A stretch of 64,000 bases of DNA from Glutamicibacter sp. JC586 (GTDB lineage Bacteria; Actinomycetota; Actinomycetes; Actinomycetales; Micrococcaceae), in NCBI RefSeq assembly GCF_009805585.1, contig NZ_VHIN01000002.1, forward strand, positions 620,001 to 684,000, given 5' to 3'. The translations under genes were made by a program, and so were the position numbers. Positions 36,953 to 46,099 of the stretch are shown piece after piece. Positions within the stretch are counted from its first letter, which is position 1. The number at the start of each line of letters is the position of its first letter. The notes below the pieces were generated by a model that was given only the letters and a program-made list of their open reading frames with translations, was not told the DNA's origin and did no database searches.

Positions 36953-37393
36953 ACGATCAAAAGAACTGGAACCACTATCGCAGTCCTCTCACTGGTTATC
37001 GCCGGCCTGACCGCCTGTGCCCCCGAGAAACTCTCAACTGAGGAAACCTGCACGTACCTCAATGACAAAGGCAAAGAAGCCGACATCGCTCAGAAGCTGG
37101 ATGAGGCCGGTGCTAAATCGTACGCTGGCGATTTCGAGACTGTGAAGGCTTCGTACGAAGAGTATTCTGCGATACTCAAGGATTCGGCAGGAAAGACCGA
37201 AGATACTCAACTTGCAGATGCCATGAATGCGGCCGCCGGATACGGTAACCAGCTTTCAGAGATCCTAACTTCAGAAGACCTGTCGATGATGGAAAAATCT
37301 AGCCAGGCTCAAGCACTCAATACGGCCGACGCAAGACAGCGGTTGGCATATATGGATGAAGCCTGCCCTAATTTAGATGGAGTGCGCAAGTAA
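36953..37393 (+). CDS. Small lipoprotein, paralogue 2 of 5, apparent ACG start
   Basis: 146 residues if read from ACG at 36953. This codon occupies the place of ATG in the sister genes: AGGA lies eight bases upstream, the next codons (ATC AAA AGA) match copy 5, and starting here puts the lipobox Cys (LTAC) at residue 22 exactly as in the other four. The only in-frame ATGs (36878, 36902) lie in the end of copy 1 and have no site. The body (KLSTEETCTYLND to YMDEACPNLDG) is intact, so it is either expressed weakly or has lost its start. Confidence 0.65.
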   Translation, partial: TIKRTGTTIAVLSLVIAGLTACAPEKLSTEETCTYLNDKGKEADIAQKLDEAGAKSYAGDFETVKASYEEYSAILKDSAGKTEDTQLADAMNAAAGYGNQLSEILTSEDLSMMEKSSQAQALNTADARQRLAYMDEACPNLDGVRK

Positions 37394-37430
37394 CCGCCCC
37401 TGAATCCTCCACTTAGGTGTGGGAAACAAG

Positions 37431-37904
37431 ATGTTCCAGAAGATTGGCGCGACCGCCGCCCTCATTGCGCTGGCTACCTCATCCCTTACTGGTTGCACGC
37501 CTGAAAAGCTATCAACCGAAGAGACGTACACCTATTTGTCAGACAAAGCTAAGCAGGTGGGTTTGGCACAAAAAATCAAAGAGGGCCAGTACCAGGTCAT
37601 GCTCCACGGCAGCTACGACGGCATGAAAGCTCTTAATGCTGAACTCATCGGGCTCTTAGACGAAACCGCCGAGCAGACAGACGACCCAAAGTTCTCCGAA
37701 GCTCTTTACGCGCAATCTGAATACTACGGCCAGAGTTCGCCAATCTCGAACGACGAAAATCTCAGTGAACAGAAAAAGAACCAACGGCAACAGAAGATTG
37801 ATTCTACTCCGCATGATAAAGTAGTTCGCTACTTAGATGAGGCTTGCGCTAACGCTGAGCCGCTGTTCTGGCTCAACGGATCCCCCTCATCCTTGCGCCC
37901 TTGA
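37431..37904 (+). CDS. Small lipoprotein, paralogue 3 of 5
   Basis: 157 residues from the ATG at 37431 (MFQKIGATAA); the GTG at 37419 is less likely because GGGAAACAAG before the ATG matches the site of copy 4. Lipobox LTGC, Cys22. The motif KLSTEETYTYLSD has Tyr where the sisters have Cys, although the C-terminal Cys (YLDEACANAE) is kept. The C-terminus carries about 14 extra residues (LFWLNGSPSSLRP). Family and function unknown. Confidence 0.7.
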   Translation: MFQKIGATAALIALATSSLTGCTPEKLSTEETYTYLSDKAKQVGLAQKIKEGQYQVMLHGSYDGMKALNAELIGLLDETAEQTDDPKFSEALYAQSEYYGQSSPISNDENLSEQKKNQRQQKIDSTPHDKVVRYLDEACANAEPLFWLNGSPSSLRP

Positions 37905-38013
37905 TACTTTTCCACAACCATAAAAGCAAGATCCTCAAACAGTTCGTACCCTGAGGGCATACCAGAACAGCCTTCTGGTCCTGCACAGCATCGGCGCGAA
38001 CAGAGGAAACAAC

Positions 38014-38508
38014 ATGTTGAGGAAAATTGGAACCGTATTTGTTCTGTCATTGACCTGCCTGACCGGTATTACTGCATGCTCTGCAGCCAAAGTTTCAACC
38101 GAGGCGTCGGACTCGCGGACACACGAAGCAAAACTGACCATCCAGGAAACCTGCGCGCTACTAGATGAACTAAGCACCCAGCACAGCAGTAGGCAGGAAC
38201 GCCGAATAGCCGATATGGCACTCATGGCGAAAAATACTCAGCCGATGATCGAATTTCTTGAGACAACGATCTTCATATTTGACGAAGTTGCTGGTCAGAC
38301 GGGCGATAACAGCATGCGAGCCGCATTACTTGCCTCGAGCAACAATTTCCAACTAATCCTAGACGTCTTCAGATCTCATAAGTCCGATGATTCCATTCTT
38401 TCTGCCGAGTTAAAAGCGGTAGAGCGCCGACTCGACCCGACATCGATGCCCTATCTAAAAGCCTCATGCCCGGGATCAATTGTTAATCCAAATACTGACG
38501 AACAATAA
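38014..38508 (+). CDS. Small lipoprotein, paralogue 4 of 5
   Basis: 164 residues, ATG with GAGG seven bases upstream. Lipobox ITAC, Cys22. This is the most diverged copy: an insert of about 16 residues separates the VSTEAS segment from LTIQETCALLDE, and the end reads YLKASCPGS. The central region is less acidic and more hydrophobic. It keeps both conserved mature cysteines. Function unknown. Confidence 0.65.
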   Translation: MLRKIGTVFVLSLTCLTGITACSAAKVSTEASDSRTHEAKLTIQETCALLDELSTQHSSRQERRIADMALMAKNTQPMIEFLETTIFIFDEVAGQTGDNSMRAALLASSNNFQLILDVFRSHKSDDSILSAELKAVERRLDPTSMPYLKASCPGSIVNPNTDEQ

Positions 38509-38669
38509 TAATTCGTTCTACGCGCTCAGGTTGGAAAATACCCTGTGACTTGATGATGGTCGAAGACGTGCCCGGCAACATTACCCTTCAAGTTTATGTA
38601 GGCTTTAAGCATTGTCGGCTGAGCTCCCCCGAGCACCGTCGGATCATCATCACTACACCAAGGACATCC

Positions 38670-39110
38670 ATGATCAAGAAGGTCTCTGCGACCCTCGCCC
38701 TCCTGGTGCTTTCGGCCACCATCGTCACTGGTTGCTCGTCCGATAATTTGAAGACTGAAGCAACGTGCGACTACATCAATGAACAGGTCATAGAAAAGCA
38801 GCTACTTGAACGCTCGGATCAGATGAGTGAAGACATCATTGATGGCAATACCAAAGCCTATGCCGGCATCATCGATGAGTTCTCCTCGATTCTCTCTGAT
38901 GCTGCCGAGAAGACTAACGATAAGAAGCTGGCCAAATCCTTGCTTGCTGCCGCCGATCAGAACACGCAAATTGCTGCAGTCATGGCGACCGGCACTTCGG
39001 CCAATGTCTTCGAGATCGATCAGAAGCTCACCGCCCTTGAGGACCAGAACGCTTCCGAAGACGCTGACCTGCTAAGCGAGAAATGCCCGTACATGCAAAA
39101 CTTCAGCTGA
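38670..39110 (+). CDS. Small lipoprotein, paralogue 5 of 5
   Basis: 146 residues from the ATG at 38670 with AAGGA upstream; the frame open from 38550 is leader. Lipobox VTGC, Cys22, then DNLKTEATCDYINE and a C-terminal SEKCPYMQNFS. The 13 bases TCATCATCACTAC about 14 nt before its start are also found before copy 1, evidence that the leaders were duplicated too. It ends 20 nt before a terminator shared with rplQ. Confidence 0.73.
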   Translation: MIKKVSATLALLVLSATIVTGCSSDNLKTEATCDYINEQVIEKQLLERSDQMSEDIIDGNTKAYAGIIDEFSSILSDAAEKTNDKKLAKSLLAAADQNTQIAAVMATGTSANVFEIDQKLTALEDQNASEDADLLSEKCPYMQNFS

Positions 39111-39129
39111 CCAATACTTCGATAAACGA

Positions 39130-39173
39130 AAAAGATTCCCGCTGGTTCCTTACGGATCCAACGGGAATCTTTT
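39130..39173. terminator. Bidirectional terminator between lipoprotein 5 and rplQ
   Basis: AAAAGATTCCCG and its complement with a further TGG/CCA pairing and a 12-nt loop. A and T runs at the two ends allow use in both directions by the convergent genes. Confidence 0.87.
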
Positions 39174-39215
39174 GTTTCACCCTTTCAGGTGAGTGAGCGT
39201 TAGCTCGAAGGGGAC

Positions 39216-39680
39216 TTATGCCTCTTCGGTAGCCTCGGCCTCAGGTGCTTCAGCAGCCTTCTCGGTAGCCTTGGTGGCTTCCTTGACAACGGCCTGCTTT
39301 GGCGAAACTGGCTCCATCACGAGCTCGATAACTGCCATAGGAGCGTTGTCGCCCTTGCGGTTACCGATCTTGGTGATGCGGGTGTAGCCACCCTCGCGGT
39401 TTGCCATTGCTGGTGCGATGTTCTCGAACAGTTCGTGAACGATCGACTTGTTAGTGCGCGAACGCGAAGCGATGACGGCCTGGACGCGGCGACGCGATGC
39501 CAGGTCTCCGCGCTTTGCGAAGGTGATCAGGCGCTCTGCGTGTGGACGCAGACGCTTGGCACGGGTAAGGGTGGTGGTGATCTTCTTGTTCTCGAAGAGC
39601 TGTGCCGACATGTTAGCGAAAATCAATCGCTCATGTGCTGCACTGCCGCCGAGACGCGGACCCTTTGTAGGGGTAGGCAT
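39216..39680 (-). CDS. rplQ: 50S ribosomal protein L17
   Basis: 154 residues. The first 120 are the L17 core ([20 protein letters not shown], then [18 protein letters not shown]); the last 35 form an Ala/Glu-rich acidic tail typical of actinobacterial L17. It lies at the exit-tunnel side of the 50S subunit. It is 85 nt downstream of rpoA and closes the alpha operon. Confidence 0.96.
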   Translation of the reverse strand: MPTPTKGPRLGGSAAHERLIFANMSAQLFENKKITTTLTRAKRLRPHAERLITFAKRGDLASRRRVQAVIASRSRTNKSIVHELFENIAPAMANREGGYTRITKIGNRKGDNAPMAVIELVMEPVSPKQAVVKEATKATEKAAEAPEAEATEEA

Positions 39681-39765
39681 GGTGGTTCTCCTAGATGAAT
39701 AACCCGTCCTGCACGAAACTTATCGTGTAAGCGGATGAAGTAGTGTGTCGCGAGACGCTAAGTCT

Positions 39766-40767
39766 TTACAGACCTTCGTCGTAGTCGTCGCCGTCTTCGA
39801 GGGCGCTACGAGCAGCTAGATCAAAGCCTGGAGGGGAATCCTTCAGGGCCAGACCCAGTTCAACCAGCTTGGCCTTGACTTCGTCAATGGACTTCGCACC
39901 GAAGTTACGGATGTCCATCAAGTCTGCCTCGGAGCGAGTAACGAGTTCACCCACAGAGTGGATGCCCTCACGCTTCAAGCAGTTGTACGAACGAACGGTC
40001 AGTTCCAGATCTTCGATCGGCAGTGCCATGTCTGCAGCCATAGCTGCATCCGTTGGCGATGGGCCGATTTCGATACCCTCAGCTGCGGTGTTCAGTTCGC
40101 GGAACAAGCCGAACAGTTCAACCAGGGTGGTACCTGCGGATGCAACTGCATCGCGAGGTGCGATCGATTCCTTGGTCTCAACGTCAACGATCAAACGATC
40201 GAAGTCGGTGCGCTGCTCAACACGGGTAGCTTCCACGCGGAAGGTTACCTTCAGAACTGGTGAGTAGATCGAATCAACTGGGATTCGGCCGATCTCGCCG
40301 TCGATGTTCTTGTTCTGAGCTGCTGACACATAGCCACGGCCACGCTCAATGGTTAGTTCCATATCGAACTTGCCATTGGCATTCAAGGTAGCGATGTGCA
40401 GATCAGGGTTGTGGAACTCCACACCAGCTGGTGGGGTGATGTCCGCTGCAGTAACGATGCCTGGGCCCTGCTTGCGCAGGTAGGCAACAACTGGCTCGTC
40501 GTGCTCGGAAGAGACCGAAAGGTTCTTGATGTTCAAGATCAGTTCGGTAACGTCTTCTTTGACACCGGCTACGGTGGTGAACTCGTGCAGTACTCCGTCA
40601 ATACGAACGCTGGTTACAGATGCACCAGGGATCGAGGAGAGCAGGGTACGGCGAAGCGAGTTACCAAGGGTGTAACCAAAGCCTGGCTCCAGTGGTTCAA
40701 TTACGAACCGGGAGCGGTTATCGGCAACTACTTCTTCGGTCAGGGTTGGGCGCTGCGTAATGAGCAC
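39766..40767 (-). CDS. rpoA: RNA polymerase subunit alpha
   Basis: 333 residues, start GTG at 40767 behind AAAGGA. The N-terminal domain (1 to about 230) dimerises and assembles beta and beta-prime; the C-terminal domain (about 250-315, with [15 protein letters not shown]) binds UP elements and activators. The tail is acidic. A 164-nt gap with a hairpin separates it from rpsK. Confidence 0.97.
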   Translation of the reverse strand: MLITQRPTLTEEVVADNRSRFVIEPLEPGFGYTLGNSLRRTLLSSIPGASVTSVRIDGVLHEFTTVAGVKEDVTELILNIKNLSVSSEHDEPVVAYLRKQGPGIVTAADITPPAGVEFHNPDLHIATLNANGKFDMELTIERGRGYVSAAQNKNIDGEIGRIPVDSIYSPVLKVTFRVEATRVEQRTDFDRLIVDVETKESIAPRDAVASAGTTLVELFGLFRELNTAAEGIEIGPSPTDAAMAADMALPIEDLELTVRSYNCLKREGIHSVGELVTRSEADLMDIRNFGAKSIDEVKAKLVELGLALKDSPPGFDLAARSALEDGDDYDEGL

Positions 40768-40872
40768 TTACATTTCCTTTCAGCGAGCGTCCGCTATATG
40801 ACGCCTCACGGGGGTGGAAACGACGGTAGCCAAAGGTGGCCGTTCGTCTTTTGCAGGCAATGAGTCCAAGAC

Positions 40873-40906
40873 AGTCACCGGAGCACTTTTAGATGCTTCG
40901 GTGACT
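40873..40906. promoter_or_regulatory. Stem-loop between rpsK and rpoA
   Basis: An 8-bp stem (AGTCACCG/CGGTGACT) extended by four inner pairs, 8-nt loop. No T-run follows on the minus strand, so it may attenuate or process the transcript rather than end it. Confidence 0.45.
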
Positions 40907-40931
40907 TCTTAGGCCTAGCCTAGCGAATCAA

Positions 40932-41333
40932 TTAGACGCGGCGACGCTTTGATGGGCGGCAACCGTTGTGAGCGCTTGGGGAAACATCCTGGATGGATCC
41001 AACCTCAAGGCCAGCAGCCTGCAGCGAACGGATCGCGGTTTCGCGTCCCGAGCCTGGGCCCTTGACGAAAACGTCAACCTTGCGCATGCCGTGCTCCTGA
41101 GCGCGCTTTGCAGCAGCTTCAGCAGCCATCTGGGCAGCGTATGGGGTCGACTTACGCGAACCCTTCATGCCTACCTCGCCGGCCGAAGCCCACGAGATAA
41201 CAGCACCAGTTGGATCGGTGATCGAAACAATGGTGTTGTTGAAGGTGCTCTTGATATGCGCCTGTCCCTGCGCAATATTCTTTTTGTCCTTGCGACGCGG
41301 CTTACGTACCGCTCCACGAGTCTTTGGGGGCAT
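40932..41333 (-). CDS. rpsK: 30S ribosomal protein S11
   Basis: 133 residues with the conserved [21 protein letters not shown] and the C-terminal [18 protein letters not shown]. It shapes the platform of the 30S subunit near the mRNA exit. ATG preceded by GGAG; 43 nt after rpsM. Note that rpsD is not between rpsK and rpoA here. Confidence 0.97.
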   Translation of the reverse strand: MPPKTRGAVRKPRRKDKKNIAQGQAHIKSTFNNTIVSITDPTGAVISWASAGEVGMKGSRKSTPYAAQMAAEAAAKRAQEHGMRKVDVFVKGPGSGRETAIRSLQAAGLEVGSIQDVSPSAHNGCRPSKRRRV

Positions 41334-41376
41334 TTCTTCTCCTACGAAAAAAGTATTTGAGTTAGATCGCTAAGAT

Positions 41377-41751
41377 TTAGCGAGTCTTCTTCTTACCGGC
41401 GACGGTACGCTTCGGGCCCTTACGGGTACGTGCGTTGGTCTTGGTGCGCTGACCGCGGACTGGCAGGCCCTTACGGTGACGAATACCTTCGTAGGATCCG
41501 ATCTCGACCTTACGGCGAATGTCAGCCTGAACCTCACGGCGCAGGTCACCTTCTACCTTGTAAGTGCCTTCGACGAAGTCGCGCAACTGCACGAGCTGGT
41601 CATCGGTGAGATCCTTGACGCGAGTGTCCGGGTTGATCCCGGTCGCTGCGATGGTCTCTTCTGCACGGGTCTTACCCACGCCGTAGATGTAAGTCAGCGC
41701 GATGATTACGCGCTTCTCGCGTGGAATATCCACGCCTGCTAAACGAGCCAA
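41377..41751 (-). CDS. rpsM: 30S ribosomal protein S13
   Basis: 124 residues. The start is the TTG at 41751: the family always begins [10 protein letters not shown], and AAAGG lies seven bases before this codon. The TTG at 41766 would add MKGSH and lacks a site. The C-terminus is the basic [11 protein letters not shown] tail that contacts P-site tRNA. Confidence 0.95.
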   Translation of the reverse strand: MARLAGVDIPREKRVIIALTYIYGVGKTRAEETIAATGINPDTRVKDLTDDQLVQLRDFVEGTYKVEGDLRREVQADIRRKVEIGSYEGIRHRKGLPVRGQRTKTNARTRKGPKRTVAGKKKTR

Positions 41752-41882
41752 GTGGCTACCTTTCAACGAACGGAGGTCTGGAGCAGTACCATCCGTGATC
41801 TCTCACGGCCCCGGCCTCCGAATCCGGGGGTACACCAGGACAAAATGTCCTAGCTGATACTGCCTAATTGACTACGCGTGGG

Positions 41883-41902
41883 AATCCCGTAAAAACGGGA
41901 TT
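41883..41902 (-). terminator. Hairpin at the end of rpmJ
   Basis: AATCCCGT/ACGGGATT with a 4-nt A/T loop, overlapping the rpmJ stop codon; 8-bp stem. It may be a weak terminator or an RNA-processing site between rpmJ and rpsM. Confidence 0.45.
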
Positions 41903-42014
41903 AGCCCTGACGCTGCTTGTGGCGTGGGTTCTCGCAGATCACCATGACGCGACCATTGCGGCGGATTACCTTGCACTTGTCGCAGATCGGCTTCACGCTA
42001 GGGTTAACCTTCAA
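41901..42014 (-). CDS. rpmJ: 50S ribosomal protein L36
   Basis: 37 residues, beginning [19 protein letters not shown]. The zinc ligands CDKC and CENPRH are present, so this is the zinc-binding form. It starts at TTG (42014-42012) with AGGAG seven bases upstream. It sits between infA and rpsM, its normal place. Confidence 0.96.
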   Translation of the reverse strand: MKVNPSVKPICDKCKVIRRNGRVMVICENPRHKQRQG

Positions 42015-42116
42015 CGGTTTACTCCTCTATGCGGTTGCAGTTAAATGTGGAGCAGTAAAAAGCTTGTCCAAGAACAATCATTGAGCCGAAGCTCAGAAAG
42101 TTTTTGTGTCTGCGGT

Positions 42117-42338
42117 TTACTTGTAGCGGTAAACGATACGACCTCGGTTGAGATCGTATGGGCTCATTTCAACCTGCACTCGGTCCTCCGGGAGGATTCG
42201 AATGTAGTGCTGACGCATCTTACCCGAGATAGTGGCGAGCACTACGTGTCCATTCGGCAGCTCCACGCGGAACATCGCGTTCGGCAGTGCCTCCGAGACG
42301 GTGCCCTCTACCTGGATGACGCCTTCCTTCTTGCCCAT
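42117..42338 (-). CDS. infA: Translation initiation factor IF-1
   Basis: 73 residues, a single OB-fold ([36 protein letters not shown]-type region reads ILPED here). It occupies the A site during initiation. It heads the infA-rpmJ-rpsM-rpsK-rpoA-rplQ group. A hairpin TTGTTGGT/ACCAACAA lies just upstream (about 42357-42380). Confidence 0.97.
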   Translation of the reverse strand: MGKKEGVIQVEGTVSEALPNAMFRVELPNGHVVLATISGKMRQHYIRILPEDRVQVEMSPYDLNRGRIVYRYK

Positions 42339-42509
42339 TTTCCCCGCTAACTTTTTTTGTTGGTAATTTTCACCAACAAGTAATTGGTTCTAGTTCTCGA
42401 ACGGTGATTTCAAAACATAGAGTTTTGGGCACACTTAATTCGGGAACCAACAGTCAACGATACGCTATTGCGCCGGTGAGTGCCAATCGTTCACTGACTT
42501 AAAAATGTT
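42339..42509 (-). promoter_or_regulatory. infA upstream region
   Basis: Gene-free stretch with an A/T-rich part and the inverted repeat TTGTTGGT-N7-ACCAACAA directly before infA. It must hold the promoter of the alpha operon, since a terminator separates it from map, but I cannot choose a -35/-10 pair with confidence. Confidence 0.4.
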
Positions 42510-42547
42510 AGATCCAGCACGCGAGGGCTCACTCACCTGCTGGATCT
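42510..42547 (-). terminator. Terminator of map
   Basis: A 10-bp perfect stem AGATCCAGCA/TGCTGGATCT with an 18-nt loop; on the minus strand followed by AACATTTTTAAG. Confidence 0.8.
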
Positions 42548-42564
42548 ATGAAACTTGGGCGCGC

Positions 42565-43404
42565 TTAGGCCTTGATCGGCGATGGAGTCACACCGAATGG
42601 CGCCAGCCCCGCCGCTCCCCCATCGGCAGCCGAAAGCACCCAAATGCCGCCCAGGTGGAAGGCTACGGTGTGCTCCCACTGCGAGGCGTTGGACTTATCG
42701 TTGGTGACCACGGTCCAGTCATCTTCCAGCACCGAGGTCTCGATGCCACCGCGTACCAGCATTGGCTCAATGGCTAAGGCCATGCCTGGCTTGATGCGTG
42801 GGCCGCGGTGACCGGAGTTGTAGTTCAAAACATCCGGTGCCATGTGCATGGCCGAACCGATACCGTGACCGCAGTAGTCTTCCAAGATGCCTAGCTCTGC
42901 TCCAGGCTGGCTGGTCACGTACTCGTCAATGGCTTCACCGATCTGACCGATGAAGCGAGCGTTGGCTGCGGCGGCAATGCCGGCCCACATGGCCTGCTCG
43001 GTAATGTCACTGAGGCGTTGGTCTGCTGGGTCGATGTTCTTCCCGATCAGTACGGTACGAGCCGAGTCCGAGTGCCAGCCATCAACAATGGCGCCACCAT
43101 CAATCTTGAGCACGTCGCCATCTTTGAGCTCATAGTCCGAAGGAAAGCCGTGGACTACTTCGTGGTTTACCGAGGCGCAGATGTTCGCTGGGAAGCCGTG
43201 GTAACCAAGGAAGTTACTGGTGGCGTTGTTGCGCTCTAGCACCTTGCCGAAGACCTGGTTGATTGCTTCGGTGGTTACTCCGGGACGGGCCATCGCAACG
43301 GCTTCGTCCAACGCTTCTGCCAGGACCAGTCCTGCCTGACGCATCTTCAAGATTTCAGAGTTGGATTTGTACTCGATACGAGGCTGTCCGAAAGCCAATG
43401 TCAT
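42565..43404 (-). CDS. map: Methionine aminopeptidase, type I
   Basis: 279 residues from the ATG at 43404; a TTG two codons later is better spaced from GGGGA. The metal ligands are visible: KIDGGAIVDGWHSDSA (two Asp), GHGIG (His), AIEPM (Glu) and EHTVAF (Glu); the substrate His is in YHGFPANICAS. It removes initiator Met. A terminator after adk shows it has its own promoter. Confidence 0.95.
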   Translation of the reverse strand: MTLAFGQPRIEYKSNSEILKMRQAGLVLAEALDEAVAMARPGVTTEAINQVFGKVLERNNATSNFLGYHGFPANICASVNHEVVHGFPSDYELKDGDVLKIDGGAIVDGWHSDSARTVLIGKNIDPADQRLSDITEQAMWAGIAAAANARFIGQIGEAIDEYVTSQPGAELGILEDYCGHGIGSAMHMAPDVLNYNSGHRGPRIKPGMALAIEPMLVRGGIETSVLEDDWTVVTNDKSNASQWEHTVAFHLGGIWVLSAADGGAAGLAPFGVTPSPIKA

Positions 43405-43448
43405 TCCCCTAGCTAAAAAGTTATGTGTGCGTTGTTTTGCTAAAAACT

Positions 43449-43498
43449 GCGCAGGGACCGCGCTGCAACGTTCCTTCGTTGCTGCACGATCCCTGCGC
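43449..43498 (-). terminator. Terminator of secY-adk
   Basis: About 20 pairs (outer GCGCAGGGA/TCCCTGCGC, inner GCAACG/CGTTGC) with one A/A mismatch and wobble pairs formed on the minus strand, then AGTTTTTAG. Confidence 0.9.
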
Positions 43499-43516
43499 CG
43501 TGTACTACCAAGTGCC

Positions 43517-44089
43517 TTAGGCGTTGACGTTCAACGCTGCCAATACACGCTCGGTCACTTCTTCGATGGCACCTAGGCCATTTACCTTGCGCACGATGCC
43601 GCGTTCCTCGTAGCGCTCTACGACAACACGAGTTTCTTCGTTGTACAGGCTCAAGCGGTGACGGATGACCTCTTCGGTGTCGTCCTTGCGGCCTTCGATT
43701 TCTGCACGCTTGAGCAAACGAGCTACCAGCTCATCGTCATCGGCGGTCAGCTGCAGGACAGCGTCCAGGGCAACGCCCTTATTGGCCAGCATGGCATCCA
43801 GTGCATCAACCTGAGCGGAGGTGCGTGGGTAACCGTCGAGCAGGAAGCCCTTGGCTACGTCGTCCTGGTTCAGGCGATCTTCAACCATATTGTTGGTTAC
43901 TGAATCAGGTACAAAGTCACCGTTGTCAATGTACTTGCTTGCTTCGATACCCAGCGGGGTGCCGCCCTTGACGTTGGCACGGAAGATGTCGCCGGTGGAG
44001 ATGGCAACGATTTCCAAACGCTCGGAGATCTTTACGGCCTGGGTGCCTTTGCCGGCACCTGGAGGTCCAATAATTAGCAGTCGACTCAT
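43517..44089 (-). CDS. adk: Adenylate kinase
   Basis: 190 residues, the short form without the zinc-binding LID. P-loop GPPGAGKGTQ at 8-17, the AMP-binding ISTGDIFR and the GYPRT motif are present. It balances ATP, ADP and AMP. Its ATG overlaps the secY TGA (ATGA). Confidence 0.96.
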   Translation of the reverse strand: MSRLLIIGPPGAGKGTQAVKISERLEIVAISTGDIFRANVKGGTPLGIEASKYIDNGDFVPDSVTNNMVEDRLNQDDVAKGFLLDGYPRTSAQVDALDAMLANKGVALDAVLQLTADDDELVARLLKRAEIEGRKDDTEEVIRHRLSLYNEETRVVVERYEERGIVRKVNGLGAIEEVTERVLAALNVNA

Positions 44090-45390
44090 CGCAGTAGCCC
44101 TTCATAGTTTCGTTGCTGCATTTGAGCATTGATTTGTTTGACGGTTTCCAATCCCACACCAACCATAATGAGGATCGATGTTCCGCCAAATGGGAAGCTC
44201 TGATCTGCGTTGAACAGCACGAAGGCAATCAGTGGGATCAACGCGACGAACGCGAGGTACAGCGCGCCCGGCAAGGTAATTCGAGAAATCACGTACTGCA
44301 GGTATTCGGCGGTTGGCTTACCAGCGCGAATGCCTGGGATGAATCCGCCGTACTGCTTCATGTTGTCCGAGACCTCAACTGGGTTGAAGGTAATGGCAAC
44401 GTAGAAGTAGGAGAAGCCGATGATCATCAACGTGTAGACCGCCATGTAGTACGGCGATGAAGTTGAGGAGTGCTCCTGGAGCCACATGGCCCACTGAGGC
44501 AGCGTTCCGTCATCGTTCTGATTGAACTGCACCAGCATCTGTGGCAGGGCCAAGATGGAGCTAGCGAAGATCACTGGGATCACGTTGGCCATGTTCAGCT
44601 TCAGCGGGATGTAGGTGGAGGTACCGCCTACGGTGCGTCGGCCCACGGTGCGCTTAGCGTACTGGACCGGGATGCGACGCTGGGACTGCTCCACGAAGAC
44701 TACGAGAGCCACGATGAGCATGCCGACCAGCAGCACGCCGATGAATGGCATGACGCCCTGTGCCTGCAGAATCGAGCCCATAGCTGATGGGAAGCCTGAA
44801 GCAATGGAGACGAAGATCAGGATGGACATTCCGTTACCGATACCGCGTTCGGTGATCAATTCGCCCATCCACATGATCAGGCTGGTGCCTGCGGTGAGGG
44901 TGATGATCATCAGCAGGATCACGATTAGTGAGTCCTCTGGGACAAGCGGTAGCGAGCAGCTTGGGAACAGACTGCCGGTACGGGCCAGGGTCACCAGTGT
45001 GGTTCCCTGCAACAACGCCAAAGCGATGGTGAGGTAACGGGTGTACTGGGTCAGCTTGGCTTGGCCGGCTTGGCCTTCCTTATGCAGAGTCTCGAAGTGT
45101 GGGATCACCACACGCAGCAACTGGGTAATGATGGACGCCGTAATGTACGGCATGATTCCCATTGCAAAGATGGAGACCTGCAACAGGGCGCCGCCACTGA
45201 ACAGGTTCACGAACGAATAAAGTCCACCGGTGGTTTCACCCATTGCCAGACACTGCTGAACGTTGCTGTAATCAATTCCCGGAGCGGGAATGAATACACC
45301 GACACGATAGATCGCGATGATCCCAAGCGTGAACAGCAACTTGTTGCGCAGATCAGGCGTCCGAAAAACTCGGGCTATGGCGCTGAACAA
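44086..45390 (-). CDS. secY: Protein translocase subunit SecY
   Basis: 434 residues, ten membrane segments forming the Sec channel. It starts at TTG (45390) with the strong AGGAGG site four to five bases upstream. The N-terminus MFSAIARVFRTPDLRNK and the PGI/RAGKPTAEYLQ segments are conserved. A terminator after rplO means secY-adk has a separate promoter in 45391-45580. Confidence 0.96.
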   Translation of the reverse strand: MFSAIARVFRTPDLRNKLLFTLGIIAIYRVGVFIPAPGIDYSNVQQCLAMGETTGGLYSFVNLFSGGALLQVSIFAMGIMPYITASIITQLLRVVIPHFETLHKEGQAGQAKLTQYTRYLTIALALLQGTTLVTLARTGSLFPSCSLPLVPEDSLIVILLMIITLTAGTSLIMWMGELITERGIGNGMSILIFVSIASGFPSAMGSILQAQGVMPFIGVLLVGMLIVALVVFVEQSQRRIPVQYAKRTVGRRTVGGTSTYIPLKLNMANVIPVIFASSILALPQMLVQFNQNDDGTLPQWAMWLQEHSSTSSPYYMAVYTLMIIGFSYFYVAITFNPVEVSDNMKQYGGFIPGIRAGKPTAEYLQYVISRITLPGALYLAFVALIPLIAFVLFNADQSFPFGGTSILIMVGVGLETVKQINAQMQQRNYEGLLR

Positions 45391-45580
45391 GCGTCCTCCT
45401 GAAGTATGTGCTTGAGCCTAGGAAGAGATACTTCCTATGACCTAACGATTCTAGCGGTGAACAGTACTATCCTGCCAAATACGCCACACGAATTAGACGC
45501 AAATGTGTATCGATAGAAATGTTAACGACCAGATCAGCCAAGCATTGCTAGTATTCTATGAAAGTTTCTCGCCGATAGCA
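45391..45580 (-). promoter_or_regulatory. secY upstream region
   Basis: 190 bp without a gene, between the spc-operon terminator and secY. It should contain the secY promoter; TATGAT- and TAACGAT-like A/T-rich hexamers are present but no pair with a clear -35 stands out. Confidence 0.35.
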
Positions 45581-45628
45581 GAATGGTCCCGGTTCACGTT
45601 GATAACTCAACGTGAACCGGGACCATTC
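45581..45628 (-). terminator. Terminator of the spc operon
   Basis: A perfect 22-bp inverted repeat starting GAATGGTCCCGGTTC with a 4-nt loop, 16 nt past the rplO stop. It is the strongest hairpin in the window, though it lacks a T-run. Confidence 0.9.
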
Positions 45629-45644
45629 AAAGGCTAACCCTGAA

Positions 45645-46097
45645 TTAGAGGGTTTCTGCCGAGCCGCCAGCAGCAGCGATCTTCTCGGAAGCAGAAGTCG
45701 AGAAGGCGTCAACCTTCACGTCAACCTTAACCGTGATGTCGCCGGTGCCCAGGACCTTTACAGGCTGGTTCTTGCGAACAGCGCCCTTGGCAACAAGTGC
45801 CTCTACGGTAACTTCGCCGCCTTCTGGGAACAGTTCCGAGATCTTGTCCAGGTTTACAACCTGGAACTCGACGCGGAATGGGTTCTTGAAGCCACGCAGC
45901 TTTGGCAGACGCATGTGCAGCGGAAGCTGTCCACCTGCGAAGCCTGCCTTCACCTGGTAACGAGCCTTGGTACCCTTGGTACCGCGACCAGCGGTCTTAC
46001 CCTTAGAACCTTCACCACGACCAACGCGGGTCTTGGCAGTCTTTGCACCCTCAGCTGGGCGCAGGTGGTGAATCTTTAGTGCTTTTTCTTCAGCCAT
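45645..46097 (-). CDS. rplO: 50S ribosomal protein L15
   Basis: 150 residues. [20 protein letters not shown] and the Gly/Lys-rich [13 protein letters not shown] loop that threads into rRNA are typical; the globular C-terminal half follows. It is two bases after rpmD and the last gene of the spc transcript. Confidence 0.97.
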   Translation of the reverse strand: MAEEKALKIHHLRPAEGAKTAKTRVGRGEGSKGKTAGRGTKGTKARYQVKAGFAGGQLPLHMRLPKLRGFKNPFRVEFQVVNLDKISELFPEGGEVTVEALVAKGAVRKNQPVKVLGTGDITVKVDVKVDAFSTSASEKIAAAGGSAETL

Positions 46098-46099
46098 CT

